DNA from: Bacillus sp. FJAT-42315
Lineage (GTDB): Bacteria > Bacillota > Bacilli > Bacillales > Domibacillaceae
Assembly (NCBI RefSeq): GCF_002797375.1
Contig: NZ_KZ454941.1
Location: 1 to 48,802 of the forward strand
Direction of reading: 5' to 3'
DNA: 48,802 bases
The position numbers were made by a program, and so were the translations under genes. This document shows positions 28,279 to 40,505 of this stretch, in pieces (within the stretch, counting starts at the first letter, position 1; each line of letters begins with the position of its first letter). The notes beneath the pieces are model-generated. The model was not told the DNA's origin, ran no database searches, and saw only the letters and a list, made by a program, of their open reading frames with translations.

Positions 28279-29238
28279 TTAATCAAATAATGTGCTTACT
28301 GATTGCTCTTCATGAACGCGTACGATCGCTTCACCGATTAAAGAAGCAACTGATAATTCAACAACTTTATCGATCTTTTTCTCTTCTGGTAAAGCAATCG
28401 AGTTTGTTACAACAAGCTCTTTAATGTTAGAGTTTTGAATACGCTCAATCGCTGGTCCTGAAAGAACTGGATGCGTACAGCAAGCGTATACTTCCTTCGC
28501 TCCATTTTCTACTAGTGCGCTAGCAGCTAAAGTGATTGTTCCAGCTGTATCAATGATATCATCGATTAGAATCGCAACTTTTCCATCAATGTTACCAACA
28601 ATATTCATCACTTCTGCTACATTTGGACGAGGGCGACGCTTATCAATAATCGCAATCGGTGCTTTTAAGCGATCAGCCATCTTTCTCGCACGAGTTACAC
28701 CACCGTGGTCCGGAGATACGATGACAATATCTTCACTGCTAATGTTCTTTCCTTTAAAGTAATCAGATAAAATCGGTACACCCATTAAGTGATCGATTGG
28801 AATATCGAAGAACCCTTGAATTTGTGGCGCATGTAAATCTAAAGTAATAACACGAGTTGCTCCTGCTGTTTCAAGTAAGTTCGCAACAAGTTTAGCCGTA
28901 ATTGGTTCACGAGCACGAGCTTTGCGGTCTTGACGCGCATATCCATAGTATGGAAGAACAATATTAATCGTTTTAGCAGACGCACGTTTTAAGGCATCAA
29001 TCATGATTAACGTTTCCATTAAATTATCGTTTACAGGGCCGCTTGTGGATTGAATGACATAAACGTCACAGCCACGAATACTTTCTTCGATGTTGATTTG
29101 AATTTCTCCGTCACTGAAGCGTTTAACAGAACATTTTCCTAATTCAACTCCAATAGAATCAGCGATTTCTTTTGCTAGAGCTGGATTAGAGTTAAGAGCA
29201 AATAATTTTAAGTTTGGGTCTAAATACTGGTTATCCAT
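28279..29238 (-). CDS. prs: Ribose-phosphate pyrophosphokinase
   Basis: Makes PRPP from ribose 5-phosphate and ATP, feeding purine, pyrimidine, histidine, tryptophan and NAD synthesis. Class I signatures: the flexible-loop region [14 protein letters not shown] (about 99-112), the [16 protein letters not shown] metal and effector region (about 133-148), and the PRPP motif [13 protein letters not shown] (about 218-230). 319 residues. It starts 13 bp after glmU. Confidence 0.97.
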   Translation of the reverse strand: MDNQYLDPNLKLFALNSNPALAKEIADSIGVELGKCSVKRFSDGEIQINIEESIRGCDVYVIQSTSGPVNDNLMETLIMIDALKRASAKTINIVLPYYGYARQDRKARAREPITAKLVANLLETAGATRVITLDLHAPQIQGFFDIPIDHLMGVPILSDYFKGKNISSEDIVIVSPDHGGVTRARKMADRLKAPIAIIDKRRPRPNVAEVMNIVGNIDGKVAILIDDIIDTAGTITLAASALVENGAKEVYACCTHPVLSGPAIERIQNSNIKELVVTNSIALPEEKKIDKVVELSVASLIGEAIVRVHEEQSVSTLFD

Positions 29239-29251
29239 AGTGGGCCTCCGC

Positions 29252-30625
29252 TTATTTGTTTAAGTTTAGTTTTTGAACGTAATTTTCTTTATTGACTTGA
29301 CGTGCGCGAGCAATCGATAATGATTCCCCAGGAACATCCGCTGTAATCGTTGAACCTGCCGCTACATAAGCACCTTTTCCTACCGTGACAGGAGCGACAA
29401 GATTTGAGTTACAGCCGATGAATACATGATCTTCTATTTTCGTTAGAAATTTATTTTTCCCATCGTAGTTCACTGTAATCGAACCGCATCCGATGTTGAC
29501 ATCGCTTCCTACCTCAGCATCACCAATGTAGCTTAAGTGAGAAGCTTTGCTACCTTTACCAAAGACAGATTTCTTAATTTCCACAAAGTTTCCTACCTTG
29601 ACTTCATCATGAATCTCTGAAGCCGGACGGATATGTGCAAATGGACCGATAGCTACGTCACAGCCGATTTCACTATCTGTAGCAACCGATTGACGAATCG
29701 TTGTACGATCACCAATTCGGCAGTTGTTAATTTCACTATTCGGACCGATCTGACAGTCTTCACCAATCACTGTATGACCTGAAAGAACCGTTCCTGGGTG
29801 AATAACTGTGTCTGACCCAATCGTTACATCAGGACCAATATACGTATTTTCAGGACTGATTAAAGTCACTCCGTTACGCATATGGTCAATATTGATACGC
29901 TCACGCATAATTTTCTCCGCCTGGCTTAACGCCACTCGATCATTCACACCAAGCGTTTCATCGAAATCTTGCGTCTGATAAGCGGTTACCTTTTCACCAG
30001 CATCTTTCAAAATTTCGATGACATCTGGTAAATAATACTCGCCTTGAACGTTATCATTTGATACTTTCTTTAATGTTTCAAATAAAGCTCGGTTATCGAA
30101 GCAGTACGTACCTGTGTTAATTTCTTTCACTTGTCGTTCATCAGCAGAGGCATCTTTATGCTCAACAATCCGCTCCACCGTTCCTTCTTGGCTTCGAATA
30201 ATTCTACCATAGCCATCTGGATGTTCTGTGTAGCCTGTCAAAATGGTTGCTTTCGCTTCTTGCTCTTGATGATATTTTACAAGCGCTTCCATTGTTTCCG
30301 ATTTAATCAATGGAGTATCCCCACATACGACAAGGGTACAACCATCTTCTTTTGCAAGAATCTCTTCTGCTTGCCTAACCGCATGAGCAGTACCAAGCTG
30401 CTCTGCTTGTAAAGCAAATTCACTTTTGTCGCCAAGATAGCCTTTAACCTCTTCTGCTCCATGACCGACAATCGTGACAATCTTTTGTGTATGTAAATTC
30501 GAAATTTGATCTATTACATGTTCTACCATCGGTTTACCACAAACTGGATGCAACACTTTATAAAGCTTAGACTTCATTCGTGTACCTTTACCTGCAGCAA
30601 GAATGACAGCATAAATATTCGTCAT
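29252..30625 (-). CDS. glmU: Bifunctional GlcNAc-1-P uridyltransferase / GlcN-1-P acetyltransferase
   Basis: Makes UDP-GlcNAc for peptidoglycan and teichoic acids. The N-terminal pyrophosphorylase domain has LAAGKGTRM (about 9-17) and the UDP-binding region GTAHAV. The C-terminal half is a left-handed beta helix of hexapeptide repeats with the acetyltransferase site. ATG at 30625 has AGGGGG 7 bases upstream. An ATG 30 bases further up lies before or at the predicted transcription start, so it is rejected. 457 residues, against 456 in B. subtilis. Confidence 0.96.
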   Translation of the reverse strand: MTNIYAVILAAGKGTRMKSKLYKVLHPVCGKPMVEHVIDQISNLHTQKIVTIVGHGAEEVKGYLGDKSEFALQAEQLGTAHAVRQAEEILAKEDGCTLVVCGDTPLIKSETMEALVKYHQEQEAKATILTGYTEHPDGYGRIIRSQEGTVERIVEHKDASADERQVKEINTGTYCFDNRALFETLKKVSNDNVQGEYYLPDVIEILKDAGEKVTAYQTQDFDETLGVNDRVALSQAEKIMRERINIDHMRNGVTLISPENTYIGPDVTIGSDTVIHPGTVLSGHTVIGEDCQIGPNSEINNCRIGDRTTIRQSVATDSEIGCDVAIGPFAHIRPASEIHDEVKVGNFVEIKKSVFGKGSKASHLSYIGDAEVGSDVNIGCGSITVNYDGKNKFLTKIEDHVFIGCNSNLVAPVTVGKGAYVAAGSTITADVPGESLSIARARQVNKENYVQKLNLNK

Positions 30626-30659
30626 TTGGGGTCCCCCTATAACCTTTTTGTCCATATTG

Positions 30660-30688
30660 AATATATCTCAAAAAGGGCTTCATTTCAA
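30660..30688 (-). promoter_or_regulatory. glmU-prs promoter (sigma-A)
   Basis: Minus-strand TTGAAA (30683-30688) and TATATT (30660-30665) spaced by exactly 17 bp; predicted start near 30653, leaving a leader of about 28 nt. Confidence 0.7.
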
Positions 30689-30771
30689 GATACTGAAAAA
30701 GTGACAATTTTTTGTCCTCGATGAAAGAAGAGGAAAGGAGGAGGGATTTTTACGGTTTAGTCGTTAACATG

Positions 30772-30803
30772 AAAAAAGAGCCGTACCTTAGAAGTCGGCT
30801 CTT
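30772..30803 (-). terminator. Intrinsic terminator after spoVG
   Basis: Minus-strand stem AAGAGCCG / CGGCTCTT followed by six T. Confidence 0.87.
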
Positions 30804-30820
30804 GTTGCGTTTGATTTTTT

Positions 30821-31114
30821 TTACGAAGCTCCTGCTTCTTCTAATTCTACTTCTTCCAATTCCCCTAACCGGTGATATTCTGCTAAAACAGCATCTTGGA
30901 TTTTACCGCGTGTGTTGGAGTTGATTGGATGAGCAATGTCGCGAAACTCGCCATCTGGCGTACGTTTACTCGGCATTGCAACAAATAGTCCGTTATTGCC
31001 ATCGATCACACGAATATCATGAATAACAAATTCATTATCTAATGTAATTGATGCAATCGCTCTCATTCGGCCATCCGTATTTACACGTCTTAATCTCACA
31101 TCAGTGACTTCCAT
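30821..31114 (-). CDS. spoVG: Septation and sporulation regulator SpoVG
   Basis: A 97-residue nucleic-acid-binding protein ([11 protein letters not shown] start, [12 protein letters not shown] helix), involved in asymmetric septation, cortex formation and, in related species, RNA- and DNA-level control. The C-terminal tail is acidic. Same length as B. subtilis. It has a sigma-H promoter and its own terminator; in B. subtilis it is also repressed by AbrB, which is encoded in this window. Confidence 0.97.
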   Translation of the reverse strand: MEVTDVRLRRVNTDGRMRAIASITLDNEFVIHDIRVIDGNNGLFVAMPSKRTPDGEFRDIAHPINSNTRGKIQDAVLAEYHRLGELEEVELEEAGAS

Positions 31115-31160
31115 TCTGTTTCACCACCCTTTCCCCCTATATAAAAAGCTTAAACTAATA

Positions 31161-31185
31161 ATTCAATAATATTTTTAATATTCCT
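31161..31185 (-). promoter_or_regulatory. sigma-H promoter of spoVG
   Basis: Minus-strand -35 AGGAATA (31179-31185) and -10 GAAT (31161-31164, in TTGAATTATT) with 14 bp between them. The same spacing as the classical B. subtilis spoVG sigma-H promoter as I recall it. The DNA around is A/T-rich, as expected for an AbrB target. Confidence 0.8.
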
Positions 31186-31227
31186 TCTTTTTTCAAGAAA
31201 AAGTTTGAAATATTTTTGTTATTTCCC

Positions 31228-31259
31228 AAAAAAATACACTCGTGATTATTTCACGAGTG
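31228..31259 (-). terminator. Terminator overlapping the end of ridA
   Basis: Minus-strand hairpin CACTCGTGA / TCACGAGTG (9-bp perfect arms, 31237-31245 and 31251-31259) followed by TATTTTTTT. The upstream arm encodes the last ridA residues and the stop codon TAA lies in the loop. Confidence 0.88.
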
Positions 31260-31620
31260 CAATTACTTCGATTTCAACTTTTGCATCTTTTGGTAATCTA
31301 GCTACTTCCACACAAGATCGCGCTGGTTTATGATCGGCAAAATAGTGACCATACACCTCATTAACAGCGGCGAAATCCTCCATATCAGCTAAAAATACAG
31401 TCGCTTTAATGACCGTTTGTAAAGAGGCTCCTGCTTCTCGTAGCACCGCTTGTAAGTTGGCGAATACTTGGTGCGTTTGAGCAGTGACATCTCCCTCTAC
31501 CATTTGGCCTTCAGCTGTTAATGGAATTTGCCCCGAACTAAAAAACAAATTATTCACTAATACCCCTTGTGAATATGGTCCAATGGCTGCAGGTGCTTTT
31601 TCAGTCGATACAGTTCTCAT
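31246..31620 (-). CDS. ridA: 2-iminobutanoate/2-iminopropanoate deaminase RidA (YabJ)
   Basis: Hydrolyses reactive enamine/imine products of PLP enzymes; a trimer of the YjgF/YER057c/UK114 family. IGPYSQGV (about 13-20), the catalytic arginine region near residue 107 ([13 protein letters not shown]) and the C-terminal VEIEVIALV are typical. 124 residues. In B. subtilis yabJ lies after purR, was linked to purine regulation, and precedes spoVG. Here it is 12 bp after purR. Confidence 0.95.
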   Translation of the reverse strand: MRTVSTEKAPAAIGPYSQGVLVNNLFFSSGQIPLTAEGQMVEGDVTAQTHQVFANLQAVLREAGASLQTVIKATVFLADMEDFAAVNEVYGHYFADHKPARSCVEVARLPKDAKVEIEVIALVK

Positions 31621-31632
31621 CCTAATCTCCCC

Positions 31633-32466
31633 TTATGAAAAATCAATATTTCTTGAAAAATAATTACCTTCAACTACCGAAATGGCTTGTTCTTTCACAT
31701 TGACATCTTGTAATTTAACGAGCGAAATATAATCCTCAACTAGTCGCTCATCATCATGCTCAGCTTCCACTAGCACAGCAATTCCTGCAACGGTTGCATT
31801 GAATTCCTCAAGTAAGCTCATCATGCCGTTAATCGTGCCGCCTGCTTTCATAAAATCATCGACCAGAAGTACTTTTGCTCCTTCTTTCAAGCTGCGTTTC
31901 GCCAACACCATCGTTTGAATTCTCTTTGTCGACCCTGAGACGTAATTGATGCTGACAGTAGGTCCTTCTGTTACTTTACTATCTCGTCTAACGACAACAA
32001 CCGGAACATTAAGATGAGAAGCAATCGCATGAGCAATAGGAATCCCTTTCGTTGCTACGGTCATGATCGCATCGATTTCCATCCCGGCATAAGCGGAGGC
32101 TAGTAACTTTCCTACTTTATGAATCACTTGAGGATGGCCAAGCAAATCCATCATGTATAAATAGCCACCCGGAAGCAAACGCTCCGGCTTTTCTATTTGT
32201 TCACATATACGAGCGATAAACTCACGTGCCTCCGCTTCACTTACTTTAGAATAATATTTCACGCCACCTGCTGCGCCAGGAATCGTTTGTAACGTACCGA
32301 TCCCACGCTGTTCAAATGTTTCTTTCACAATCGCTAAATCTTCACTAATCGACGATTTAGCTGAACCATAGCGTTCAGCAAAAAACGTTAAAGGAACTAG
32401 CTGTTGCGGATGTTCCAATAAATAATGCGTCATATCAATTAAACGTTCACTTCGACGGAACTTCAT
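31633..32466 (-). CDS. purR: Purine operon repressor PurR
   Basis: Represses purine genes; PRPP is the inducer. An N-terminal winged-helix DNA-binding domain (1-about 73) is joined to a type I phosphoribosyltransferase-like domain (about 75-277) with PRPP motif VLLVDDFMKAGGT (about 199-211). 277 residues; B. subtilis has 285. AGGAGGG precedes the ATG. It is probably cotranscribed with ridA. Confidence 0.96.
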   Translation of the reverse strand: MKFRRSERLIDMTHYLLEHPQQLVPLTFFAERYGSAKSSISEDLAIVKETFEQRGIGTLQTIPGAAGGVKYYSKVSEAEAREFIARICEQIEKPERLLPGGYLYMMDLLGHPQVIHKVGKLLASAYAGMEIDAIMTVATKGIPIAHAIASHLNVPVVVVRRDSKVTEGPTVSINYVSGSTKRIQTMVLAKRSLKEGAKVLLVDDFMKAGGTINGMMSLLEEFNATVAGIAVLVEAEHDDERLVEDYISLVKLQDVNVKEQAISVVEGNYFSRNIDFS

Positions 32467-32499
32467 GTTTACTTCTGCCCTCCTAAGGAGTAAAACCGA

Positions 32500-32541
32500 A
32501 TATTTAATATTAAATATATATTAACATACGGCTTTAATCAA
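32500..32541 (-). promoter_or_regulatory. purR promoter overlapping an 18-bp palindrome
   Basis: Minus-strand TTGATT (32536-32541, at the ispE stop) and TATATT (32513-32518) spaced by 17 bp. A perfect 18-bp A/T palindrome ATATTTAAT-ATTAAATAT (32500-32517) overlaps the -10 and start region. It could be an operator or only A/T-rich initiation DNA. Confidence 0.55.
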
Positions 32542-33403
32542 CAGGATTTCCGTCTCCTAACAATCGTACAGCATACACTTGATCACAGAATCCTCTTAAG
32601 CCGTTATACACGCGGTGCATTCTCGAATCGTGCTGAATCAGTCCAAATACCGTCGGACCACTGCCACTCATTAATACAGCATCGGCACCGAAACGTTCCA
32701 TTTGCTCCTTAATGAGAGCTACTTCTGGGTAAAGCTTTAATGTGACAGACTCTAGCACATTCCCTACATTTGTACATACACTCGCATAGTCCTGTGTATC
32801 AATTGCCTGTAGCATCGCTTTTGTATTGGGATGCTTCAATCCTTCTAGCTTTAAATTTTTATACACTTCAGCCGTTGATACACCAATCGTCGGCTTCGCA
32901 AGAACTACCCAACAATTCGGCGGAGGAGGCAGGTGTTGGATTTTCTCTCCTCTCCCTTTTGCCAAGGCTGTTCCCCCATATACGCAAAAAGAGACGTCAG
33001 AGCCTATTTCAGCCCCTATTTCAGCTAATTCATCTAAGCTGAGCCCAAGATTCCATAACTGATTTAATCCTTTCAATGTAGCAGCTGCATCACTGCTCCC
33101 CCCCGCAAGTCCTGCTGCTACTGGAATCACTTTTTCAATTCCAATCGTTACACCGGAACGAACGTGAAAGCGATCCTTCAGAAGCTGAGCCGCCTGATAA
33201 GCAAGATTTCGACTATCATCAGGGACAAAACGATTATGCGAAATAATGCGAATTTCATCTCCTGATAAAGGTTCCAACTCTATGCGATCAGCTAAATCAA
33301 CGGTTGTCATAATCATTTCTACTTCATGATACCCGTCGTCTCGTTTATGTAATACGTCGAGTGTCAAATTAATTTTCGCTGGTGCTTTCATCATTATCTT
33401 CAC
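32534..33403 (-). CDS. ispE: 4-diphosphocytidyl-2-C-methyl-D-erythritol kinase
   Basis: GHMP kinase of the non-mevalonate isoprenoid pathway. [12 protein letters not shown] at the N-terminus, the ATP loop [15 protein letters not shown] (about 92-106), and GSGPTVFG near the C-terminus. GTG at 33403 (AGGTGG 6 bases upstream) gives 289 residues, the same as B. subtilis; a GTG at 33427 gives a longer product without a ribosome-binding site. In B. subtilis this gene precedes purR as here. Confidence 0.95.
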   Translation of the reverse strand: MKIMMKAPAKINLTLDVLHKRDDGYHEVEMIMTTVDLADRIELEPLSGDEIRIISHNRFVPDDSRNLAYQAAQLLKDRFHVRSGVTIGIEKVIPVAAGLAGGSSDAAATLKGLNQLWNLGLSLDELAEIGAEIGSDVSFCVYGGTALAKGRGEKIQHLPPPPNCWVVLAKPTIGVSTAEVYKNLKLEGLKHPNTKAMLQAIDTQDYASVCTNVGNVLESVTLKLYPEVALIKEQMERFGADAVLMSGSGPTVFGLIQHDSRMHRVYNGLRGFCDQVYAVRLLGDGNPVD

Positions 33404-33520
33404 TATGGGCCACCTACTTTTGTGCACATTACAGTTTGTCTTATTTTATCATAAAGTCCGTATAGATTTTTGGATTATGGTATTTTAACATTTCTTTTTT
33501 GTGATGAAAAGCTGTCATAT

Positions 33521-33550
33521 AAAAAGAGAACCGGAATTCTCCGGTTCTCA
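33521..33550 (-). terminator. Intrinsic terminator after sspF
   Basis: Minus-strand stem GAGAACCGGA / TTCCGGTTCTC with a tiny loop, followed by five T. About 30 bp past the sspF stop. Confidence 0.9.
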
Positions 33551-33581
33551 GGCGGTTTTAATTTAGAAGTGATGAAAAGCA

Positions 33582-33758
33582 TCAGCGTTTGTTAGCTAAT
33601 TGGTTTTCTGCAAGTTCAATCGCACGTTTCACCATGTTTCCGGCATCTCGAGTCGTAATTCCTCCCCAGCCTTCTCGTTGAACAGTATCATAAAACCCTA
33701 ACTCTTTCGCAAGCTCTTCTTTCAATTGGTCAGACATGACTCCTCGTCTTCTACCCAT
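33582..33758 (-). CDS. sspF: Small acid-soluble spore protein SspF (alpha/beta-type family)
   Basis: A 58-residue protein starting [10 protein letters not shown]. The SASP signature lies in [19 protein letters not shown] and the DNA-binding helix in [17 protein letters not shown]. It coats and protects spore DNA and is a minor alpha/beta SASP in B. subtilis. AAAGGAGG lies 7-8 bases before the ATG. It lies between veg and ispE as in B. subtilis and is followed by a terminator. Expected to be sigma-G-dependent, but I could not identify a convincing sigma-G promoter. Confidence 0.96.
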   Translation of the reverse strand: MGRRRGVMSDQLKEELAKELGFYDTVQREGWGGITTRDAGNMVKRAIELAENQLANKR

Positions 33759-33878
33759 TGTTCTCCTCCTTTTACCGCCTGTTTATAGCTTTTCCTGCCT
33801 CTAACAGAAAATAAGCGGGAAAGGATGGAAAGTAATAGACAAAAATAAAAAGCAGTAAACAAAATGTCCACTGCCAAC

Positions 33879-34133
33879 TTAAACTGCACTTCCTGCTGCA
33901 TCTTCAAATGTTAATTCTACTGTCTCTGTCAGAATATCTGCGTAGCTATAAGAAACTCTTTCGAACGCATTTTCCGCTTGATCTAACTCAACGACAAAAA
34001 CTGCCTGATAGGTTTCAGCTAATACACCGGAACGCTCAATTGTTTTTCGGCGTCCTCCATTCGCTTTTAGCAACAGTCTTTTGCCTAAATTAGAATCAAG
34101 GGATTTTTTAATGTCGGCTAATGTTTTTGGCAT
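33879..34133 (-). CDS. veg: Veg protein
   Basis: An 84-residue conserved Firmicutes protein ([17 protein letters not shown], then [11 protein letters not shown]). B. subtilis Veg affects biofilm formation and spore outgrowth; the molecular function is unsettled. ATG at 34133 with AGGTGG 6 bases upstream; an in-frame GTG at 34148 overlaps that site. The promoter is very strong, as is famous for veg. Confidence 0.95.
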   Translation of the reverse strand: MPKTLADIKKSLDSNLGKRLLLKANGGRRKTIERSGVLAETYQAVFVVELDQAENAFERVSYSYADILTETVELTFEDAAGSAV

Positions 34134-34155
34134 CCGCTTCCACCTCACTAGTTGA

Positions 34156-34184
34156 ATTATAACACATGTAAAGGTTCAAGTCAA
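34156..34184 (-). promoter_or_regulatory. veg promoter, proximal (sigma-A, extended -10)
   Basis: Minus-strand TTGACT (34179-34184) and perfect TATAAT (34156-34161) spaced by 17 bp, with TG one base before the -10. Confidence 0.88.
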
Positions 34185-34195
34185 ATAAATAAATA

Positions 34196-34225
34196 ATTTT
34201 ATCAATCAACACCCCTTCTTGTCAA
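34196..34225 (-). promoter_or_regulatory. Possible second, upstream veg promoter
   Basis: Minus-strand perfect TTGACA (34220-34225) and TAAAAT (34196-34201) spaced by 18 bp, just upstream of the main veg promoter. It may be a real tandem promoter or help recruit polymerase. Confidence 0.45.
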
Positions 34226-34299
34226 CGTTTTTTATTTTACAAAACTCTGCTTTTTTCACCATACATTTAGCCTACCCAACTTTTATCTATTCATGACAA

Positions 34300-34355
34300 A
34301 TAAAGTGAAACTTCCATCCGCGGAGGTCCTTACTATGCCTCCTCAGTCTTCACTT
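34300..34355. repeat. Stem-loop element, short copy, at the 3' end of yabG
   Basis: Begins with ATAAAGTGAAACTTC (34300-34314), the same 15 bases as at 42409. The outer arms AAGTGAA / TTCACTT and an inner GGAGG / CCTCC pair form a hairpin of about 53 nt. The last four residues and stop codon of yabG are encoded inside it. On the minus strand it may serve as a weak yabG terminator (tail TTTCACTTTATTTG). Confidence 0.6.
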
Positions 34356-35230
34356 ACCTGATGAAAAGGCATTCCTAATCGTAATAGTCCTCGCGTTTCA
34401 ATTCCACCAAGCCCTTTGTCTCCGGTTAATGTATTTCTTAACACTTCTCGAACATTGATCATTTCGTTAAAAGGAGTAAATCCAACCTTTGCCGATATAT
34501 ACACAGGATCTAGAGCGTGAATGTTGACACGAAAGGGCGAACTAGCAAAATTAGCTCCTGCTCGGATCATGGATTCAAAATGAGATTGACAAGCTCCAGC
34601 AAAAATCACCAACTGGTCGAGATGAGGTACTTTCTTTCGAGCATTTCTGACCGCTTGCACAAAATATTTTGAATGTCGATACGCTTGAAGATCTGACTTA
34701 CTCCCCTTCACTTTAGAGTAAGAATCATGCCCTGTAATGACTAATATATCCGGACGATATTGATCCATTAAATCAGATACTTTTTCTGGCATTTCCCGCT
34801 CTAAGCAATGAACGCCATATACAGGGAGTCCGATCGCTTCATAAGCAGCTAAGCACTTCTTTAAATAATTGGGGTCCCCATCTAAATGCAACACTCTTCC
34901 AGGGATTTGAAACACGTCATTTTCTTCACGATAACAGCTTGTCGCCCGATACTCCTGTCTTTCTTTAATTAACTCTAATTCTTGGCGAAACAAATGTAAT
35001 GATTGCTCCTCTAAGCGCCTCGTATCATCCCTGATTCGCTTGCGTTCGTCAGAATCCACCTCAATTAAATCAGATAACGGGGCATCTGCAATCAATCGAT
35101 AATCCTCGCCAAATAAAATGGCTTGTTTTCCTTTACTCGTTTCTTGAATCGCTGTCACTCTAAATAAAATATCGTTTCCATACGATGGACGGCTAACAAT
35201 AGAGTTCACTTGAATCGTCACATTCATCAT
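34343..35230 (-). CDS. yabG: Sporulation-specific protease YabG
   Basis: Coat-modifying peptidase of the mother cell, active on SafA, SpoIVA and other coat proteins and sigma-K-dependent in B. subtilis. The catalytic His (ITGHDSYSK, about 166-174) and Cys (FAGACQSHFESMIRAGANF, about 211-229, C215) are both present. 295 residues here. The start is uncertain: ATG at 35230 or 35227 lies almost against the GGGG ribosome-binding site, and GTG at 35221 is better spaced. The C-terminus SED lies in a repeat element. Confidence 0.93.
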   Translation of the reverse strand: MMNVTIQVNSIVSRPSYGNDILFRVTAIQETSKGKQAILFGEDYRLIADAPLSDLIEVDSDERKRIRDDTRRLEEQSLHLFRQELELIKERQEYRATSCYREENDVFQIPGRVLHLDGDPNYLKKCLAAYEAIGLPVYGVHCLEREMPEKVSDLMDQYRPDILVITGHDSYSKVKGSKSDLQAYRHSKYFVQAVRNARKKVPHLDQLVIFAGACQSHFESMIRAGANFASSPFRVNIHALDPVYISAKVGFTPFNEMINVREVLRNTLTGDKGLGGIETRGLLRLGMPFHQVSED

Positions 35231-35302
35231 CCCCGTTGATTTTTACTCTTCTTCCTCATCCTATGCAACAGTAGGAAATTTGGCTCTTAAAGATGTGAAA
35301 AC

Positions 35303-35335
35303 AAAAAAGCCTGACGCTAACTAAGCATCAGACTT
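35303..35335 (-). terminator. Intrinsic terminator after rsmA
   Basis: Minus-strand stem AAGTCTGATGC / GCGTCAGGCTT (two G-U pairs) followed by six T. Confidence 0.86.
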
Positions 35336-35356
35336 CTTATGAGACCATATTTATTT

Positions 35357-36786
<1,430 letters not shown>

Positions 36787-36796
36787 TTCATGTCTC

Positions 36797-37567
36797 CTAT
36801 GATTCGATGTGGAACAATTTCAATGCATTTTCATTAGTTGCTTTCGCTACTTCTTCATAGGAAAGGCCCTTTAATTCTGCAATTTGTTCCGCTACTAGCT
36901 TGACGAAAGCCGGTTCATTTCGCTTGCCGCGATAAGGGTGAGGAGCTAAATATGGACAATCGGTTTCAATTAACAAATTATCAAGCGGAATCTCTGCAGC
37001 AACTTCTTTTGGCTTTTTCGCATTTTTAAACGTCACTGGTCCGCCGAGAGAAATATAAAAGTTCATTTCGACACATTCCTTTGCTGTTTCGACACTGCCA
37101 CTAAAGCAATGCATAATCCCTCCTACTTCACCGGCCTCTTCTTCTTTTAAAATAGCGACAATATCTTGTGTCGCCTCACGATTATGAATAATAATCGGTA
37201 GCTTCACCTTTTTCGCGAGGCGAATTTGTTGGCGGAACACTTCTTTTTGTACGTCTTTCGGTGATTTATCCCAGTGATAATCTAACCCCATTTCTCCAAG
37301 GGCGACCACTTTCGGATGCTTCGCCAATTGTTCTATCCAGCCAAGATCTTCCGTTGTCATATCAATCGCATCGACCGGATGCCAGCCGACACTGGCGTAT
37401 AAAAAATCATGTTGTTCGACAAGTTCCATCGCTTTTTCAATCGTTGGGCGATCAAAGCCGACAACAATCATATTCGTGACACCGGCTTCTTTCGCGCGAT
37501 GAATCACTTCTTCGATATCTTCATTATATTGTTCTGCATTTAAATGTACATGCGTGTCAAAAAGCAT
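36797..37567 (-). CDS. tatD: TatD-family metal-dependent deoxyribonuclease
   Basis: TIM-barrel hydrolase. Metal ligands can be seen in DTHVHLN (4-10), GEMGLDYHW (about 92-100), IIHNREA and ETDCPYLAPHPYRG. 256 residues. Similar proteins act as 3'-5' exonucleases or D-aminoacyl-tRNA deacylases; the exact substrate here is not known. yabD in B. subtilis. Confidence 0.93.
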   Translation of the reverse strand: MLFDTHVHLNAEQYNEDIEEVIHRAKEAGVTNMIVVGFDRPTIEKAMELVEQHDFLYASVGWHPVDAIDMTTEDLGWIEQLAKHPKVVALGEMGLDYHWDKSPKDVQKEVFRQQIRLAKKVKLPIIIHNREATQDIVAILKEEEAGEVGGIMHCFSGSVETAKECVEMNFYISLGGPVTFKNAKKPKEVAAEIPLDNLLIETDCPYLAPHPYRGKRNEPAFVKLVAEQIAELKGLSYEEVAKATNENALKLFHIES

Positions 37568-37656
37568 TCATTTCATCCTTTCTGAAAAGAAAAACATAGA
37601 AGTTCTCGTCGAATTTTTGTTCCACGTGAAACATTCTATGCTTTCAAAAAACAAAA

Positions 37657-40042
<2,386 letters not shown>

Positions 40043-40071
40043 TTGACGATCATGGGAAAGGTTGGTATGAT
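40043..40071 (+). promoter_or_regulatory. abrB promoter (sigma-A)
   Basis: TTGACG (40043-40048) and TATGAT (40066-40071) spaced by 17 bp; predicted start near 40078, leaving a leader of about 90 nt. Confidence 0.8.
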
Positions 40072-40091
40072 ATATTCATAAATAAAAAAAA

Positions 40092-40108
40092 TGTCGAATA
40101 ATGACGAT
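40092..40108 (+). promoter_or_regulatory. Tandem Spo0A boxes downstream of the abrB start
   Basis: TGTCGAA (40092-40098, perfect) and TGACGAT (40102-40108, two mismatches) are 10 bp apart, one helical turn. They lie about 15-30 bp downstream of the predicted start. This matches the tandem boxes through which Spo0A-P represses abrB in B. subtilis. Confidence 0.85.
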
Positions 40109-40169
40109 AATAAGTAAACGACTAGTTTACTACAAAACTTATATTTTTGAGAGGAGAAGTGATTTTATT

Positions 40170-40454
40170 ATGAAATCAACAGGTATTGTTCGTAAAGTAG
40201 ATGAGTTAGGACGGGTAGTTATTCCAATCGAACTTCGCCGTACATTAGGAATTGCTGAGAAAGATGCATTAGAAATTTATGTAGATGATGAGAAAATCAT
40301 CTTAAAGAAATACAAGCCAAGCATGACTTGTCAAGTTACTGGTGAAGTTTCTGACGACAACGTGAAACTTGCTGGCGGAAAATTAATTCTTAGCCGCGAA
40401 GGTGCAGAGCAATTAATGCAAGAAATCGCTGCTTCATTTGAGACGATCAAATAA
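40170..40454 (+). CDS. abrB: Transition-state regulator AbrB
   Basis: A 94-residue DNA-binding protein that represses stationary-phase and sporulation genes such as spoVG during growth. The N-terminal swapped-hairpin domain (KVDELGRVVIPIELRRTLGI, residues 9-28) is essentially the same as in B. subtilis; the C-terminal multimerisation domain (about 55-94) is less so. ATG at 40170 is preferred; AGGAG lies 12-13 bases before it, farther than usual. An upstream in-frame ATG at 40101 falls in the Spo0A boxes without a ribosome-binding site. It is the only plus-strand protein gene in the window. Confidence 0.96.
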   Translation: MKSTGIVRKVDELGRVVIPIELRRTLGIAEKDALEIYVDDEKIILKKYKPSMTCQVTGEVSDDNVKLAGGKLILSREGAEQLMQEIAASFETIK

Positions 40455-40461
40455 TTGATTC

Positions 40462-40500
40462 ATAAAAGAAACGAGCCTTTATCGGGCTCGTTTCTTTTAT
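40462..40500. terminator. Bidirectional terminator between abrB and rsmI
   Basis: Perfect 16-bp arms (40462-40477 and 40485-40500) around a 7-nt loop, with A-rich and T-rich flanks on both strands. It serves two convergent genes. Confidence 0.93.
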
Positions 40501-40505
40501 TTATA

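Noticed and set aside
33759-33878. sigma-G promoter of sspF
   Set aside because: Expected from family knowledge, but no -10/-35 pair with acceptable spacing was found.
33722-33907. 61-codon minus-strand frame with a hydrophobic stretch between veg and sspF
   Set aside because: It overlaps sspF and the veg end in another frame. The hydrophobic stretch is what A/T-rich leader DNA gives in this frame. sspF is far better supported.
34303-34355. Simple intrinsic terminator for yabG
   Set aside because: The hairpin is there, but the tail is interrupted (TTTCACTTTATTTG) and the head matches the element at 42409, so a repeat is the better description.
35231-35300. sigma-K promoter of yabG
   Set aside because: A GCATAGGATG -10-like sequence is present, but no AC-type -35 at the right distance. 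Not strong enough to list.
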